Origin: Tubulanus polymorphus
Taxonomy: Eukaryota > Nemertea > Palaeonemertea > Tubulaniformes > Tubulanidae
Direction: 5' to 3'
DNA: 64,000 bases
Assembly: GCF_964204645.1 (NCBI RefSeq)
Contig: NC_134032.1
Location: 13,510,275 to 13,574,274 of the forward strand
In this document: positions 47,085 to 58,030 of the stretch, piece after piece
How positions within the stretch are numbered: the first letter of the stretch is position 1
Layout: each line of letters opens with the position of its first letter
Made by a program: the position numbers and the translations under genes
The notes under the pieces: model-generated
What the model saw: the letters and a program-made list of their open reading frames with translations, nothing else
Databases searched by the model: none
What the model was told of the DNA's origin: nothing

Positions 47085-50000
47085 TTATGTCTGATTTTAT
47101 TACGTCGATGCCTGCGATTATTGTTGATTTTGCCAATTTTGCCAAATTTTGCCAAAAAATGACTGAAATCTTGTGTTGTGTATCGATTCATGTTCGTATA
47201 CAAAAGACTGCCCTTGCTTTGGATCTCACCGGACCAATATTTCTTGGTAAATGCCGAGGCAGTTGAAGTGATGATTGGTCTTCTTGATCAGTGTGAAAAC
47301 ATTTCAAATCTTTCAATGCTGACTAATTGATACCGGAGAGTGCTGGAGATAATCTAGCCATCTAAGTCTATCAGCGATTTATACGCATTGAGAGGGTTAA
47401 AATGCAGGCACGTGATAATCCAGGTCAATCAGCTCATTGACAAGCAGAGTCCAGTGCATGAGAATCGTGGGCAATTGCCAGGGGGGGGGCAGGTGATAAT
47501 CCCAGGCAATCGGCTATGTATATATTCAGTGCAAAAGTTACAGAGGAATCCCATTCTTAGTAACTCGTTAATTGATCAGGTGCCTTTTTAATTAGGCATT
47601 AATTAATTAGTAGATTGATTAAACAGGCATGTGTGATCGTTTTACTGTAGATAATTTACATACCAATCATGATTCAATATCAATGCTCATCGATCAGGTT
47701 TGTTTATATTTCTGCCACTAGGGGGACGAATCGTGATAAATTTGTCCATTTCAGTGGTTTATGCAGAAAATGTACGTCTTGTTGAGGGCTGTTCGTCGGA
47801 AAGTTAGTACCTTGCTGACTGTTAGCACCCTCCCCCCTCGGGTAGCATTCATAATTTTAAGCATTAAAGCTACCTATTCATTGAAAAGCCCGTGGTATGT
47901 TGAATCGACGTATTTTAATGATGAAACTTGCTAGTTTCAGGTTCAATAAGGTGTAAATTTCAAATGTTATGTTTGTCAGTTTTATTCAGGGATTTAACAC
48001 GAAAATGTTTTTCTGAAAATCATTCGACTTGTTAAATTTTGCTTATGCACAAAGCACTAGAAATATTAGGACACGTTTTGACATGTTAACACTACTTCAT
48101 TTTTCCAGTGAATGGACATGTTAGGAAGTTTTTACTATGAGCAGTGAGTGACTACGTGTGAATTTGTATGAGTTTGTGTTACTGATACTGATACTGATTA
48201 TAACAAAGTCCACTTGAAAATGACATGTCAAAACGTTGTGCCTTCATATTTCTATTAAAAAAAACATTCGATGAATTGTGTGTAAACTTGTAGCTGAAAA
48301 GTTGCGACTTTCTTATTTTCACGTTTACGGTTAAACTGTGTGAAAGTTTGAGTGCGTTGTTGTTCATTAAAAAAAGAAGATATATTTTATGTCATAATAT
48401 TGTTTTTGAGATGTAGAACTCATTGTTTATTTAAAGGATTCGTGTGTCCTGTTATTTGTTGATCATTGAGCTGAGGGGAATATCTAAAAATCAGTGAAGA
48501 AAGATTGCTTAATGGACGCTCCATAGAATATTGTAAATCATTAATTTTCTAATGATGATTGATTATACTGTTCTGATACTCCTTAATTTGCAGTCTTAAA
48601 ATAACAGGGTTTTTTTCGCGTTGAGTATTAATTTACATTAGTACCAACTAACTGGCAGTAAGACACTGATGGAACCTTGTTATTACGAACTCAGATACAA
48701 TAATTCATCGGATATAACAAATATGGAATTTCATACCAAATAGGACAATTTAGATAATTTCACACTGGATATAGCGAAGTTCCTTGTAATGAGGTTCCAC
48801 TGACTGTATTGCTCTTTGTATTTGAGCCCAACTCAGGGTAGAATTTAACCAGTTTCATCTTTACCGCAGTAAGAAATAGAGTCTACTGTATTTCACAAAC
48901 TCTTACTCGGTATGATTTGATTCAAACTGAGGCTAGAATTTTATACCATTCCTGACTAAACACCTGAGTAAGAGAGACTCAGTCTACTCAGTCTAACCCT
49001 ATGAATATTGTACCGTTATGATCTTAATCCGGGTCAGTTTTAAGTTTAAAGTTTTAATTGTGCATATTTGATTTATTAGTAGCGGTCAGTAGTTCAGATA
49101 AGATTTTAAGTTAAGATAAGGTTTAGTTAAGATTTTAAAACTCCTAATTGAAAATGAATCAAATGTTACTTGAAGTGTCAAACTTTTACCGATAACTCTG
49201 TAACTGGCACCAAACATGTAGTAATAACAAAGCATTGTATAGTTTTAATCTTTTGAGATCGGAACAAAATCACACACCAAATCTCTCTTTATTCATGCGT
49301 GGCATTTTGAATAGTTGATCTCGTGGACCATTTTTATATGAATTCTGTATTTTTGAATGATGAAACATGATTATTATGTTGATGATGAGTGCAAAACATT
49401 GAAATATGTTACATAATACAAACTATTTGATTAATATTAAATTCAGAGTTTATCTTTGTCTCTGTTGGGAAGTTTATGTCTTAATATTTCAACAGCCGAG
49501 GTTCTACATTTGACGGGCTGGTGGACTAACCCTCTTGATCTTTTTCTCACAAGCTGGACCCTATTCTCACTCTAACCCTAATTATTAATCGGACTGAATA
49601 TCTCAATTGAAATAAAGCTGGATCACTTCTTAACCTCGGGTAAGTTAAAAAGGCTTTTAGCAAAATGTATTGGTATGGGACTCGAACCCACTGGTCAGTA
49701 AATTCCTGCACTGGTAATCGAGTCATATGCAGGTGGTTCAAGGTCGTCGCGCCGTGTTTAGAAATCAGAAATCAGCTGACAAGGTCTTAATATTTTTACT
49801 TTCTATGGCATTGGAATCAAGCATAGAATACTAAATACTCGCTGACTGACAGGCATTATTTTGTGTACTACGAGACTCTTTAATGATCTAAGAGAAAAAT
49901 ATATTTAGATTGAAAACAAGATTGTAGTGAAGGAGGTAAAAAGGTCTAACTTATCACTAAAAGCTTATCAGCAACGATTTAGGTTACTGAACTGAACTAA

Positions 50001-50092
50001 TATTCTGATTTTTGTGTCTTTTTCAGCCTCTGCTTGTGTCGATGTCCGACTGAAAGTGACTCGTGTCAAATACAGAAACAACCTCAGAAAAA

Positions 50093-51358
50093 ATGTTACA
50101 ACGCGCAAACATTTTCTGTTTAATATTCGTGATGTCATTGTTGCCGATGCTGATCGGTTCTATAGCGACGCGTGTAATCACGACCCAGTTAAACCCGGGT
50201 TGCGACATCCCCGAGTGTAAACAAGGTTACAACGGAACGTTCCCGAATTTACTTCACGTCGTCGCGACGGGACCGCGCGATACGCTACAATACGTCGTCA
50301 GCTCGATCGGCGCGGTAACCGCGGTGGTCGCCCGATTCGACCGCCGAGCGCGACTCACCGTCGACTGGCGTCGTCTGCTGTCGACGAACGCGACCGAGTT
50401 CTCGACGAGCGTTCGTTTCGATCGCAAGCCGCTCGAAACGTTCGCGGTCGTTTTTACGAAATTGATCGAATATCGCGACCAGGACGATACGGCCGATATG
50501 ACGTCACTTCCCGTCAACTACACCGACATCAAGGCACTTAATTTCGAAAATCTAAATTGGCGGGACAGCCGGGATTTCGCGGAAACGACGGCGAATTCAG
50601 TCGTTTTCGAAACTGCCGTCGATGACGACTTGTTCTTCGAAAATGGATCGATTTCGTTGAAGTTCGTTTTCCCGCCGACGGAAGCTCGGATGACTGAGTT
50701 ACCGCACCTGCTGTTTAACGGTAACGGATCGACGATCGATTTCGTTGTCGATCGTTATCGAAGTTCGTTCAAAAACGCACGAATCGCCGTCGAGTTCGCG
50801 CACGTTACCGCGGAAACGTCGGAACCGTTATCTTATGAAATCGACCAATCGATTGACGACGAATTTACGCCGGGTATTTTCAAAACGGTCGCGATGACGA
50901 CGGCCGGCGACCGTCGCGCGAACGGTTCGTACTTACAGTGGAAACCCGTCTGCTATTTGAAACCGGGTCGAGCGATGAAGGTCGCGACCTCCGTACGCGA
51001 ATACGACCTTCGCAACGTAACGTCGCGCGACGACGCGTTTTTAGATCGTAGCATCGCTAGCGCCATCTACGGAGCAAAGATGGCCGACTACGCGATCCGC
51101 GCGACGAATGTCTCGTTTGGATTGTCGGAGGATGGGTATTACACGGGTACTAACTACACGGCGTGGACTCTGACGACCGGGTACGGTACGCGACCGACGG
51201 AGGCGTTGTCCGTGTTGGTAATATCCGTAATTTCGGTCGGACTCGGAATTCCGGTGGCGTTGATCGTTTTCGGCGGTATCGGCGTCTGCGTGAAAAAAAG
51301 GCGAGCGAAATTATCGTCGAGTTATCGCGAGATCGGTTCCAATTCGGTTTCTACTTGA
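50093..51358 (+). CDS. GLMP: Glycosylated lysosomal membrane protein
   Basis: A single coding exon of 421 aa starting at the ATG at 50093; the frame is open back to a GTG at 50063, which is 5' untranslated sequence after a splice acceptor near 50027. Residues 5-24 form a signal peptide. The luminal domain has the family phrase LLHVVATGPRDTLQYVVSS and about a dozen N-glycosylation sites (NGTF, NATEF, NYTD, NGSI, NVTS). One transmembrane segment (about 375-402) precedes a short tail. The tail has SYREI, a YxxI-type lysosomal sorting signal. GLMP is an accessory subunit that stabilises the lysosomal transporter MFSD1 in vertebrates. Length and topology match the family. Confidence 0.9.
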   Translation: MLQRANIFCLIFVMSLLPMLIGSIATRVITTQLNPGCDIPECKQGYNGTFPNLLHVVATGPRDTLQYVVSSIGAVTAVVARFDRRARLTVDWRRLLSTNATEFSTSVRFDRKPLETFAVVFTKLIEYRDQDDTADMTSLPVNYTDIKALNFENLNWRDSRDFAETTANSVVFETAVDDDLFFENGSISLKFVFPPTEARMTELPHLLFNGNGSTIDFVVDRYRSSFKNARIAVEFAHVTAETSEPLSYEIDQSIDDEFTPGIFKTVAMTTAGDRRANGSYLQWKPVCYLKPGRAMKVATSVREYDLRNVTSRDDAFLDRSIASAIYGAKMADYAIRATNVSFGLSEDGYYTGTNYTAWTLTTGYGTRPTEALSVLVISVISVGLGIPVALIVFGGIGVCVKKRRAKLSSSYREIGSNSVST

Positions 51359-51504
51359 AATCAGACCCGGGATAAACCCAGCTCTGAATATGATTAACTA
51401 AAGTACCATAAACGCTTCTTTCTTTTTTATTGAGGAAAATTATTTTTAATATATTGAAAACATGCGTAAAAATTAAATTAGCTTATATTGTATAATTTTA
51501 AGAA

Positions 51505-51510
51505 AATAAA
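51505..51510 (+). other. Polyadenylation signal for GLMP
   Basis: AATAAA 147 bp after the stop codon in an A/T-rich stretch followed by TTTGAGTTTGT. Confidence 0.6.
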
Positions 51511-51869
51511 ATTTAGATTCCTAATGATATTTGAGTTTGTAAGATTTTCTCTTTTATTCCGTTGGGACCGCATTTAATAATTCCTTCTGTATCATGATGA
51601 ACAAAATGGAAACTATGGAGGGTTATGCGCGTTACATCTTATGATCTACATCAAGAGTGACCAATTCCTTAAAATATCGATATATATTCAATTTCTGCGA
51701 AGATAACTGTCCGTCTTAGCCTGTATTCATCAAACGACTAATCTAAATTGAAAGAAAATGTAATAAGTTCACTTTTCTATTTGGAAGAAAGATAGTTAAA
51801 TAATCTATGGCAGTTTTTTTTGTAATTTTAGTCTTGTGACAATTTTTTAAGTGAGTCCGGCCCGCCGCT

Positions 51870-52045
51870 CGAATGTCAGATCTTGACCGTTCAGTGCTGC
51901 CGCTATACATTCCGTCAGCGGCAAACGCGCGAACTAACTTGATTGGGAATTATCCCTACTGCGGCGCGTGAGTAATAAGTTAGTTCGCATATTCGCCGTC
52001 AACGATATCCCTAGGGGCAGCACCTGACGGTGAATTTCTGAAAAA
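51870..52045. repeat. Inverted-repeat element, family E
   Basis: The left part reads GACCGTTCAGTGCTGCCGCT, then CGAACTAACTT. The right part has AAGTTAGTTCGC, GCCGTCAACGATATCC and GGGGCAGCACCTGACGGT, the inverted counterparts. A closer-matched copy is at 63595-63750, with pieces at 6310-6480 and 11972-12050. It lies about 340 bp before the POLE4 acceptor. Confidence 0.65.
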
Positions 52046-52414
52046 TTGCGGCTACCGGTTTGTAAATCTCAAACTCAGATTCAATAATTTACCGGTATTT
52101 GGTACTGATGAGGGGATGGTGAAAGCATTCCTGCCTGCAGCAGCGTGAGGAGAGGAAAAAGGTTGACTGATATAATATATAACCCCAGCTGCTTGGAGCC
52201 TGACATCGCTTATCAACCAAACAACTAGGCCTACTTAATTAATATCATCAGCACTGTAGCAGTACAGCAGAACCACAGACTTTTTAGGTTGATAGGCAAG
52301 GGGTAAGTCAAGTTCGAATTCTTAAGGTTGCTAACTTTTTCATTACATGCTTCACGAAAATTAAAACAAAGATCACTATTCTTCTAGAGCCGAACGAAGG
52401 TACAGACAACAGAC

Positions 52415-52720
52415 ATGAGCGAGAACGGAGCGGATACATCCATTACGGAGAGCGCCGAAAGCAAGATCGAAAAAATCATCAAGTTACCGATGACGAGAAT
52501 CAAAGCTTTGATGAAAATCGACCCGGACGTGACGCTCGCGGCACAGGACGCCGTTACGATGATCGCCAAGGCGACGGAAATGTTCGTCAGCGAATTGTCG
52601 CGGGAATCGTACACGTTTACCTCGCTGGCGAAACGTAAAACGGTGCAGAAAAAAGACGTCGATAACGCGATCGAAAATATCGACGCATTGGCTTTCCTAG
52701 AGGGCGCTATAGACGCTTAG
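52415..52720 (+). CDS. POLE4: DNA polymerase epsilon subunit 4, histone-fold protein
   Basis: A single coding exon of 101 aa. The ATG at 52415 follows an untranslated acceptor (TTCTTCTAG at about 52388). The histone fold spans about residues 22-95: LPMTRIKALMKIDPDVTLA, QDAVTMIAKATEMFVSEL, KRKTVQKKDVDNAIENID and AFLEGAID. The KADPDV/KIDPDV loop, KRKT and FLEG match POLE4 better than CHRAC1. POLE4 pairs with POLE3 and stabilises polymerase epsilon, where the pair handles parental H3-H4. The length is close to the usual about 117 aa. Confidence 0.93.
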   Translation: MSENGADTSITESAESKIEKIIKLPMTRIKALMKIDPDVTLAAQDAVTMIAKATEMFVSELSRESYTFTSLAKRKTVQKKDVDNAIENIDALAFLEGAIDA

Positions 52721-54166
52721 GATCATGATAACTCGTTTACCCGAGTTGGGGTCTAATGGATCCGAGTTTGTGAAAATCTCTTGTTTCTTAGACGGACACC
52801 GGCTAAAGTTAACACTGATAAACCTCAAGTTGGTGTCATAACCAATTAAATTTTTGTGAAATAAGGTAAGCCTCTGTCTCTTACTCAGGGTTGAACTGAG
52901 ACTGATGAAATTCTACCCCGAGTTGGTGTTAAATAGGCCACTTAGTAAGAGTTTGTTTCAATACAATGGACTCTGTCTTTTAATCAGTTGAGGCTGATAA
53001 AATTCCACCCCTGAGTATGCCTCAAATAAGCTACATTTGAAATTTTATCCTTCTCACCTTTAGTCTGAGTAAGATGCAGAGCCTGCTGTATTTCCCAAAC
53101 TCAGTATTTGACACAACAGAATGTCGGGCGTGGATCCAGAGGGGGTTTCAGGGGTCGTGACCCCCCCTGCTCAGCTACCAAATCGTTTTTATCGTTTTCT
53201 TGTAAAAATGTACTCAAGACAAAGCGGGCAGACAGTACCACATAATTGGTATCATATCATCTTATGTTTGGTCAAACAATATCCCGTACAGGCCCCCTAT
53301 CATTAGAGATTTTAGTCGGCGGTTTAACATTAACATTCTTTATGAACCCCCTCCTGGATAAATCTTGGATCCGCACCTGAATGTGCATTGTATTCAGTGA
53401 TGAATTGAGAATTTTCTCAAGTATTGGGGATTTTGTTTTTCAAATGAAAATCCCAATAAGCTAATCGGATAAACATTTGTTATCTGTGACGTTTCAAAGC
53501 AACGATTGCAATAAGCTAAAGTACTTGTATACATATTTCAAGAAAGAAGATCTAATGCAGGTTGTTTGAAACGACTGATATTTTTTGTATCAATATTCAA
53601 CTGTATTCTATGATCGTAAAAATGTAACGTTTGAATAAAACATAAAATATAATTGACAAGTGAATTTTTTAGTTTTGTATTTTGATGGAAGAATTTCTAA
53701 CGTCTTAGTTCACTTTTGTCGTATCGCTTGACTTCTGCATGAATTTGCCTGACTTCTTTTTTGTTGATGGTCATCTGCTTTATACGCATTGATACTCGGC
53801 GCAGGAGTGTTGGCGTTATCCCAAGAAAGGAATCGGTGGCAAGTGAGGATCCAACAGGTGTGCCAGTGTGCAGTAGGACATCAATTACTGTGGTAATAGA
53901 GGATTTTACTTGTGGCAAGTGAGGATTCACCAGGTGTGCTAGTGTGCAGTAACACCTAGCTGCAGCTAAGGGGATTAGCTCCTTTAACTAGGTTCATTGA
54001 AATACGTAGGTTTTGATGTAAACAGATCCCCAATTAGTAGGGACCTATATTTCTGTTTGTTACGAGTTTTAAAGATTCTTTTTATTTTCTGTTGAATAAT
54101 TGTGAACACTCCCTTTTCCTCCATGACCATAGAAATGAATATATTCTATTCTATCCTATTTCGAAG
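52721..54166. other. POLE4 3' region and spacer
   Basis: AATAAA at 53634-53639 is the likely POLE4 polyadenylation signal. At 52860-53100 there are degraded direct repeats of GAGTTGGTGTTAAAT / TTACTCAG type. At 53836-53884 and 53915-53960 the same GGCAAGTGAGGAT ... AGTGTGCAGTA unit occurs twice, related to family B ends. Confidence 0.45.
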
Positions 54167-54970
54167 GATGCATAACAATCGAATTATTCGAACACACGAA
54201 TTTTGGTGCTGATATGAGAAATGAGGTTCAATACGAAGCTGACGGTGAAGGTACCTGGTATGTTTGTCACGACCCGCCGTTCGCACCGAAACCTGGCTGT
54301 TTGGCACTTTCGTTCGGGTGAGTGAAATATACCTTTTAAGAGATACGTATGTTCTAGAAAAAGGCATTATCGAAGAAAATGCCAACGTAATGGGATGTTT
54401 GATAAAAAGGGGGGCTGGAGGGTAGGGATGTGTTTGTCATTTTTGCTTCGATTTGACCAATTATACATATTTAGAATCCCAGAATGATAACAAAAATGAC
54501 ATGAAGTCAGAAAATGTTTCCTTTATTCAACATTTCCCTTTATTCAACATTTTGACTATTATTCTAATAGTCAATATTCATGAAAATGACAATTACGATA
54601 TAGTCGGAACATTGAACTTAAACTACTTGCTCAGGGACACATTATCAGACTTTATACCATATACGTTATTATTGTGGGATTCCCATCGTCACAACACGGA
54701 TGTGTTTTATCTATGGTCTCCAATTTTAAGATTTTACTGACTTTTTAACCTTTGAAAACTCATCTCCTTAAGTCTATTTCGTCGAAAACCTTTGGCACGT
54801 TCTTTGTGTTCCCATCTCAACCCCTACGCCACCAAGAGAGGGCCGGTTGTTCATTTGATGAAATAATATGTTTACGCAATTTTCTTGTTGCGTGTATACA
54901 GAATTGGTAACATGTGGCAGTTGGATCAGATGGCAAAATTCGGCCGTGAAGTTCACGCGTTCGATCCAAG
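54167..54970 (+). pseudogene. Two orphan exons of a METTL24-like methyltransferase
   Basis: Exon 54167-54317 (donor GTGAGT) and exon 54902-54970 (acceptor TATACAG, donor GTAGGT) join in phase. Together they encode HDPPFAPKPGCLALSFGIGN followed by MWQLDQMAKFGREVHAFDP. In METTL24-type proteins the C-x-x-SFGI-N-W and H/Y-x-FDP segments form the SAM-binding start of the methyltransferase domain. No first exon fits between POLE4 and 54167, and no following exon with the rest of the domain is seen before the KCNE-like gene. Partial gene or decayed duplicate; a large-intron gene nested around neighbours is less likely. Confidence 0.6.
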
Positions 54971-55811
54971 GTAGGTATCAATTCAAATTTTCAAGACATG
55001 ATACCATGATTAGTGAGTATGAGCAATTCTACCCTGTAGACCAATCGCCGGGGCGCATTGAGTGTGAAAGATTCTTAACTAGCTATATTGAAATTAGCCT
55101 CCTTTCGCCAACCGAGTTCCTATCATCCAGTGCGTTTCCGTCGAGGTCGCCCTTTTCGCTTTCCGCACACTAAGTCTTCGTGCGTTTTGGATTAACGACA
55201 CCTGTACTGAGTAGGAAAACAGGAATGTTGATGTTGCTGATTATGAATGGTAGTTGAGGTAAACGAACTGATAACACACACCGTGCAACATCCCCGACAC
55301 AGTTGGTTGTAGGTACGATATATATAGATGTTTGTACCATTCTACCATTGGTATACGAACGCTGGTGCGGGTGCACGATACACTACCAGCTGCCAGCTGC
55401 TTGTTATGCTGAACTGAATATAGTATAGTAAATAATCAAGTGTTCCGTGGATCAGGTTCGTGGGATATTCTCACCGAGTTTGACGGTGTCTTTACCATCC
55501 TCAGAGGGGATACAAAGCATACCGATAGCAATGTTTGGAAGTTCTTGGAGGGTAGGTACTATGTAGTGAAGACTTCTCAATACTCAGTTGTGGGTTTAAT
55601 ATGAATCATAAACCCAATTCCAGAGTCGTGTGCTTTTACTTTTTCTCTGGAAGAGGTGTGCGTTATATCACTCTAAAGTTAAGTTATCGCTGGGAGTTTT
55701 GACAAATGATTACTTTTAGTTTATCGTAACTTCGTAAATGCTGTAGTTGAATTTGATTGATTTTCCGAGTTTATCCATTGTCTCTGTTGTTCTTGTAGTA
55801 TTTTGTCTAAA

Positions 55812-56315
55812 ATGACGAGTGAAATGGACCAACCCAGCGGCGATAGCAAGATTACGCCCTCTTTCGGAACATTGTTGACATTGTTACGCAATTTCTACGA
55901 GAATTGCACCAATACAGCGGGGAAACCTAGCGATATTCTCAAAGACTACTTGGTGACGTCGTCGTCGATTTCACCGGAAGTGACGCCTACGCCGTCGAGC
56001 GAGAGTGACCTTGACCCGAAGAAGCATCAGCAGGACCCGCTTATCTATATCATCGCCGTATTGGCGTTCTATTCGGTCGGCATTTTGATAATGATGGTGA
56101 AATATCTGAAGCGCGAGCGGCGCGAACTCGAAGAGGAGAAAGTTCTCGACGAGTTCATAAAAGCCATGCGTAAAACCAGCGCGCCGTCACGTGGACAAAC
56201 TAACCGACCGCGCATGAGCAGTAAACCGTCGTTTCCGATGTTGACTCGTGTAAGTTCGGCAATATTCGACTTGCCGAATCGTCGTAATACGGTCGGTAAC
56301 GTGCTGGATGTATGA
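55812..56315 (+). CDS. KCNE-like single-pass membrane protein (putative K+ channel beta subunit)
   Basis: The coding exon gives 167 aa from the ATG at 55812, 12 bp after an acceptor TTGTAG; the frame extends to a TTG at 55803, which is untranslated. The N-terminal region has glycosylation site NCTN and a Ser/Pro-rich stretch. QDPLIYIIAVLAFYSVGILI begins the single membrane segment (about 80-98). KYLKRERRELEEEKVLDEFI follows, as in KCNE proteins where a basic juxtamembrane run leads to an acidic stretch. KCNE proteins modulate voltage-gated potassium channels. The match rests on topology and the membrane/juxtamembrane pattern, so the family call is moderate. Confidence 0.65.
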   Translation: MTSEMDQPSGDSKITPSFGTLLTLLRNFYENCTNTAGKPSDILKDYLVTSSSISPEVTPTPSSESDLDPKKHQQDPLIYIIAVLAFYSVGILIMMVKYLKRERRELEEEKVLDEFIKAMRKTSAPSRGQTNRPRMSSKPSFPMLTRVSSAIFDLPNRRNTVGNVLDV

Positions 56316-56795
56316 GGCGTCGAGATGCGATGCGGTCAATGTTATCAAAAACTAGGGTTATTCATTATAATACAAGAGTGGATCTAGGATTCTTTGAAAG
56401 TGGGTGGACCTTGAAATTGGAATGGGCACTTAATTTGAAAGGGCAGATTTGGCAATGCGAGGACTGGTAGCGATTCTGGTGGCCCTTCCACAGAACATTA
56501 AAGGACAAACAGGGGCTTATCAGGACCCATATTTTTAGTCTTTTGAAAATTTTCTTGGAGGGCACATTCGAATTTTGAAGGGGGTGTACACCCGGTCCAC
56601 CCCCTTAATCCGCCCTACAATATTATTGTATGTATTGTATGTGTTTATCGTCTACGTTTAATAGATATTGTTATAATTATCGTTGTACAGTTGAACCTGT
56701 CTATATATCCCCCTCAGCTCACGTTCGACAGATATTAACCATTTTCTAAAAACTTGTTCGTCCAAACGTCGCCACGCCCTGTGACAGTACTCCAG

Positions 56796-56903
56796 GACCG
56801 AGTTCCAGTTTTGTGAGTTAGAGTTAACTCGAGTCAAAGTTAATTCATTTTCAATGAGTGAGCTCGGAGGGTCTTAATTCGATACTTTGGAACTGGACCC
56901 AGA
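56796..56903. repeat. Family A inverted-repeat element
   Basis: Starts GGACCGAGTTCCAGTTTTGT and ends TTTGGAACTGGACCCAG, with GAGTTAACTCGAGTC and TTCATTTTCAATGAG inside as in other copies. Confidence 0.7.
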
Positions 56904-57595
56904 CCTTTTTCTTTGAAAATGAATTAGGGCGTCATGTCTCTGAACCATCAAATTGAGACAAACATTCACCATTTGTGAAAAGTGGTCGTCCAGACATCGC
57001 CATGCAAAAGGTAATCATCTGAGGGGGCGGGTACAGACTAGAGAACGCTCGCGGTGCCGAAAACAGACCGTTCCTCGTTAATATTTCCACCTAATCCTGT
57101 GGATCTGTCATATAAAATTGATAATGAAAACCGCCTACTCCTGATTTAAGTATTTCTCGTTTTTGTTTTGGTTGCCGGCCAGAAAACCACGCGGTCCTCC
57201 TTGCTGGCAAGAAATGCTACGGTGCCAGTACTTACTAGAAAAGCATGCGCGATCTCGTTGCTGGCCAGGCAAACACTCATTTTTCGTCGCCGGCAGAAAA
57301 GCATGTAGTCCTATATGATTCTAAAATGATCTTAATATTGTAGAATATGTACGGAGTGCTTTACACATGAAAACCTGTCTCTACTGAAATTATCAAGTGA
57401 AAGTCTGTATCGGAGTAAACCAGCGTGATTCATACTATGACAAACTAAGCAAAAGCAACTTTCAACAACATGTATATTAGCTAGAAAGATGACGTGTTCC
57501 TATATTCAATGAGACACTGGGTGTATCTAAGCCCGCTGGTTCTACGTTTTAGTAGATTTCTATATGTCGACCCAACCTCCATTTAATGTTAGGAT

Positions 57596-57847
57596 CATCC
57601 TCGCTTGCCAGGGTTCGATTGCCGCCGGCTCGAGCTTACGCAAACCCTGGCCGCAAACCCTCCATTGGTCTATTACATAGCCCAGAATTTCTTGGGTGGG
57701 CAGGTTCCCGCTCAGCGGCCACCAGTCTATATTTCTAGCCAAAAGAAATTCTGGATGATGTAATAGACCAATGAAGCGGTTTGTGACCAGGGTTTGTGTT
57801 GGCGCGAGCTTCAGCGGGCGGCAATCAAAACCTGGCAAGCGAGGATG
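57596..57847. repeat. Family B inverted-repeat element, well preserved
   Basis: The left end is CATCCTCGCTTGCCAGGGTT. The right end read in reverse complement is CATCCTCGCTTGCCAGGTTT. Arms of about 110 bp also share GATTGCCGCC, AAACCCTGG, ATTGGTCTATTACAT and CAGAATTTCTT. Confidence 0.85.
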
Positions 57848-58030
57848 TGCCAGGATATATGATGATTTACAACAAAGTGCAAGTGCGATTAAAAATTCAG
57901 AAACTCATACTAAAGACATGCATTATAAATTCAAATTTAACGGACAAAGCCACCGTTACGTTTTAGATGAAAGTATCGAGTCCAGAATGGCGCCCCCTAG
58001 CAGGAAACAGTGGCATGACGTGTTGATCTC

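Larger units (their letters stand above)
46118..50092. other. Spacer between the BFR1-like gene and GLMP
   Basis: It starts with the BFR1-like 3' untranslated region, which carries a MITE almost at once (46159-46396). A TA microsatellite (46985-47084), a degraded piece of the same MITE family (47306-47400) and a tRNA-like B box on the minus strand near 49675-49690 follow. The acceptor TTTTTCAG at about 50027 shows that GLMP has an upstream untranslated exon somewhere here. Confidence 0.5.
56316..57880. other. Spacer between the KCNE-like gene and the fucosyltransferase pair
   Basis: It contains a family A element (56796-56903) and a family B element (57596-57847). No coding exon recognised. 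Confidence 0.5.

Noticed and set aside
46928-47266. 112-codon frame rich in Ile-Tyr
   Set aside because: Translation of the TA microsatellite.
49661-49745. Possible tRNA gene on the minus strand
   Set aside because: A B-box-like GGGTTCGAGTCCC is present, but no matching acceptor stem or A box at the right spacing.
55440-55552. Third exon of the METTL24-like gene
   Set aside because: One frame reads plausibly, but every candidate acceptor puts a stop codon in the phase required by the previous donor.
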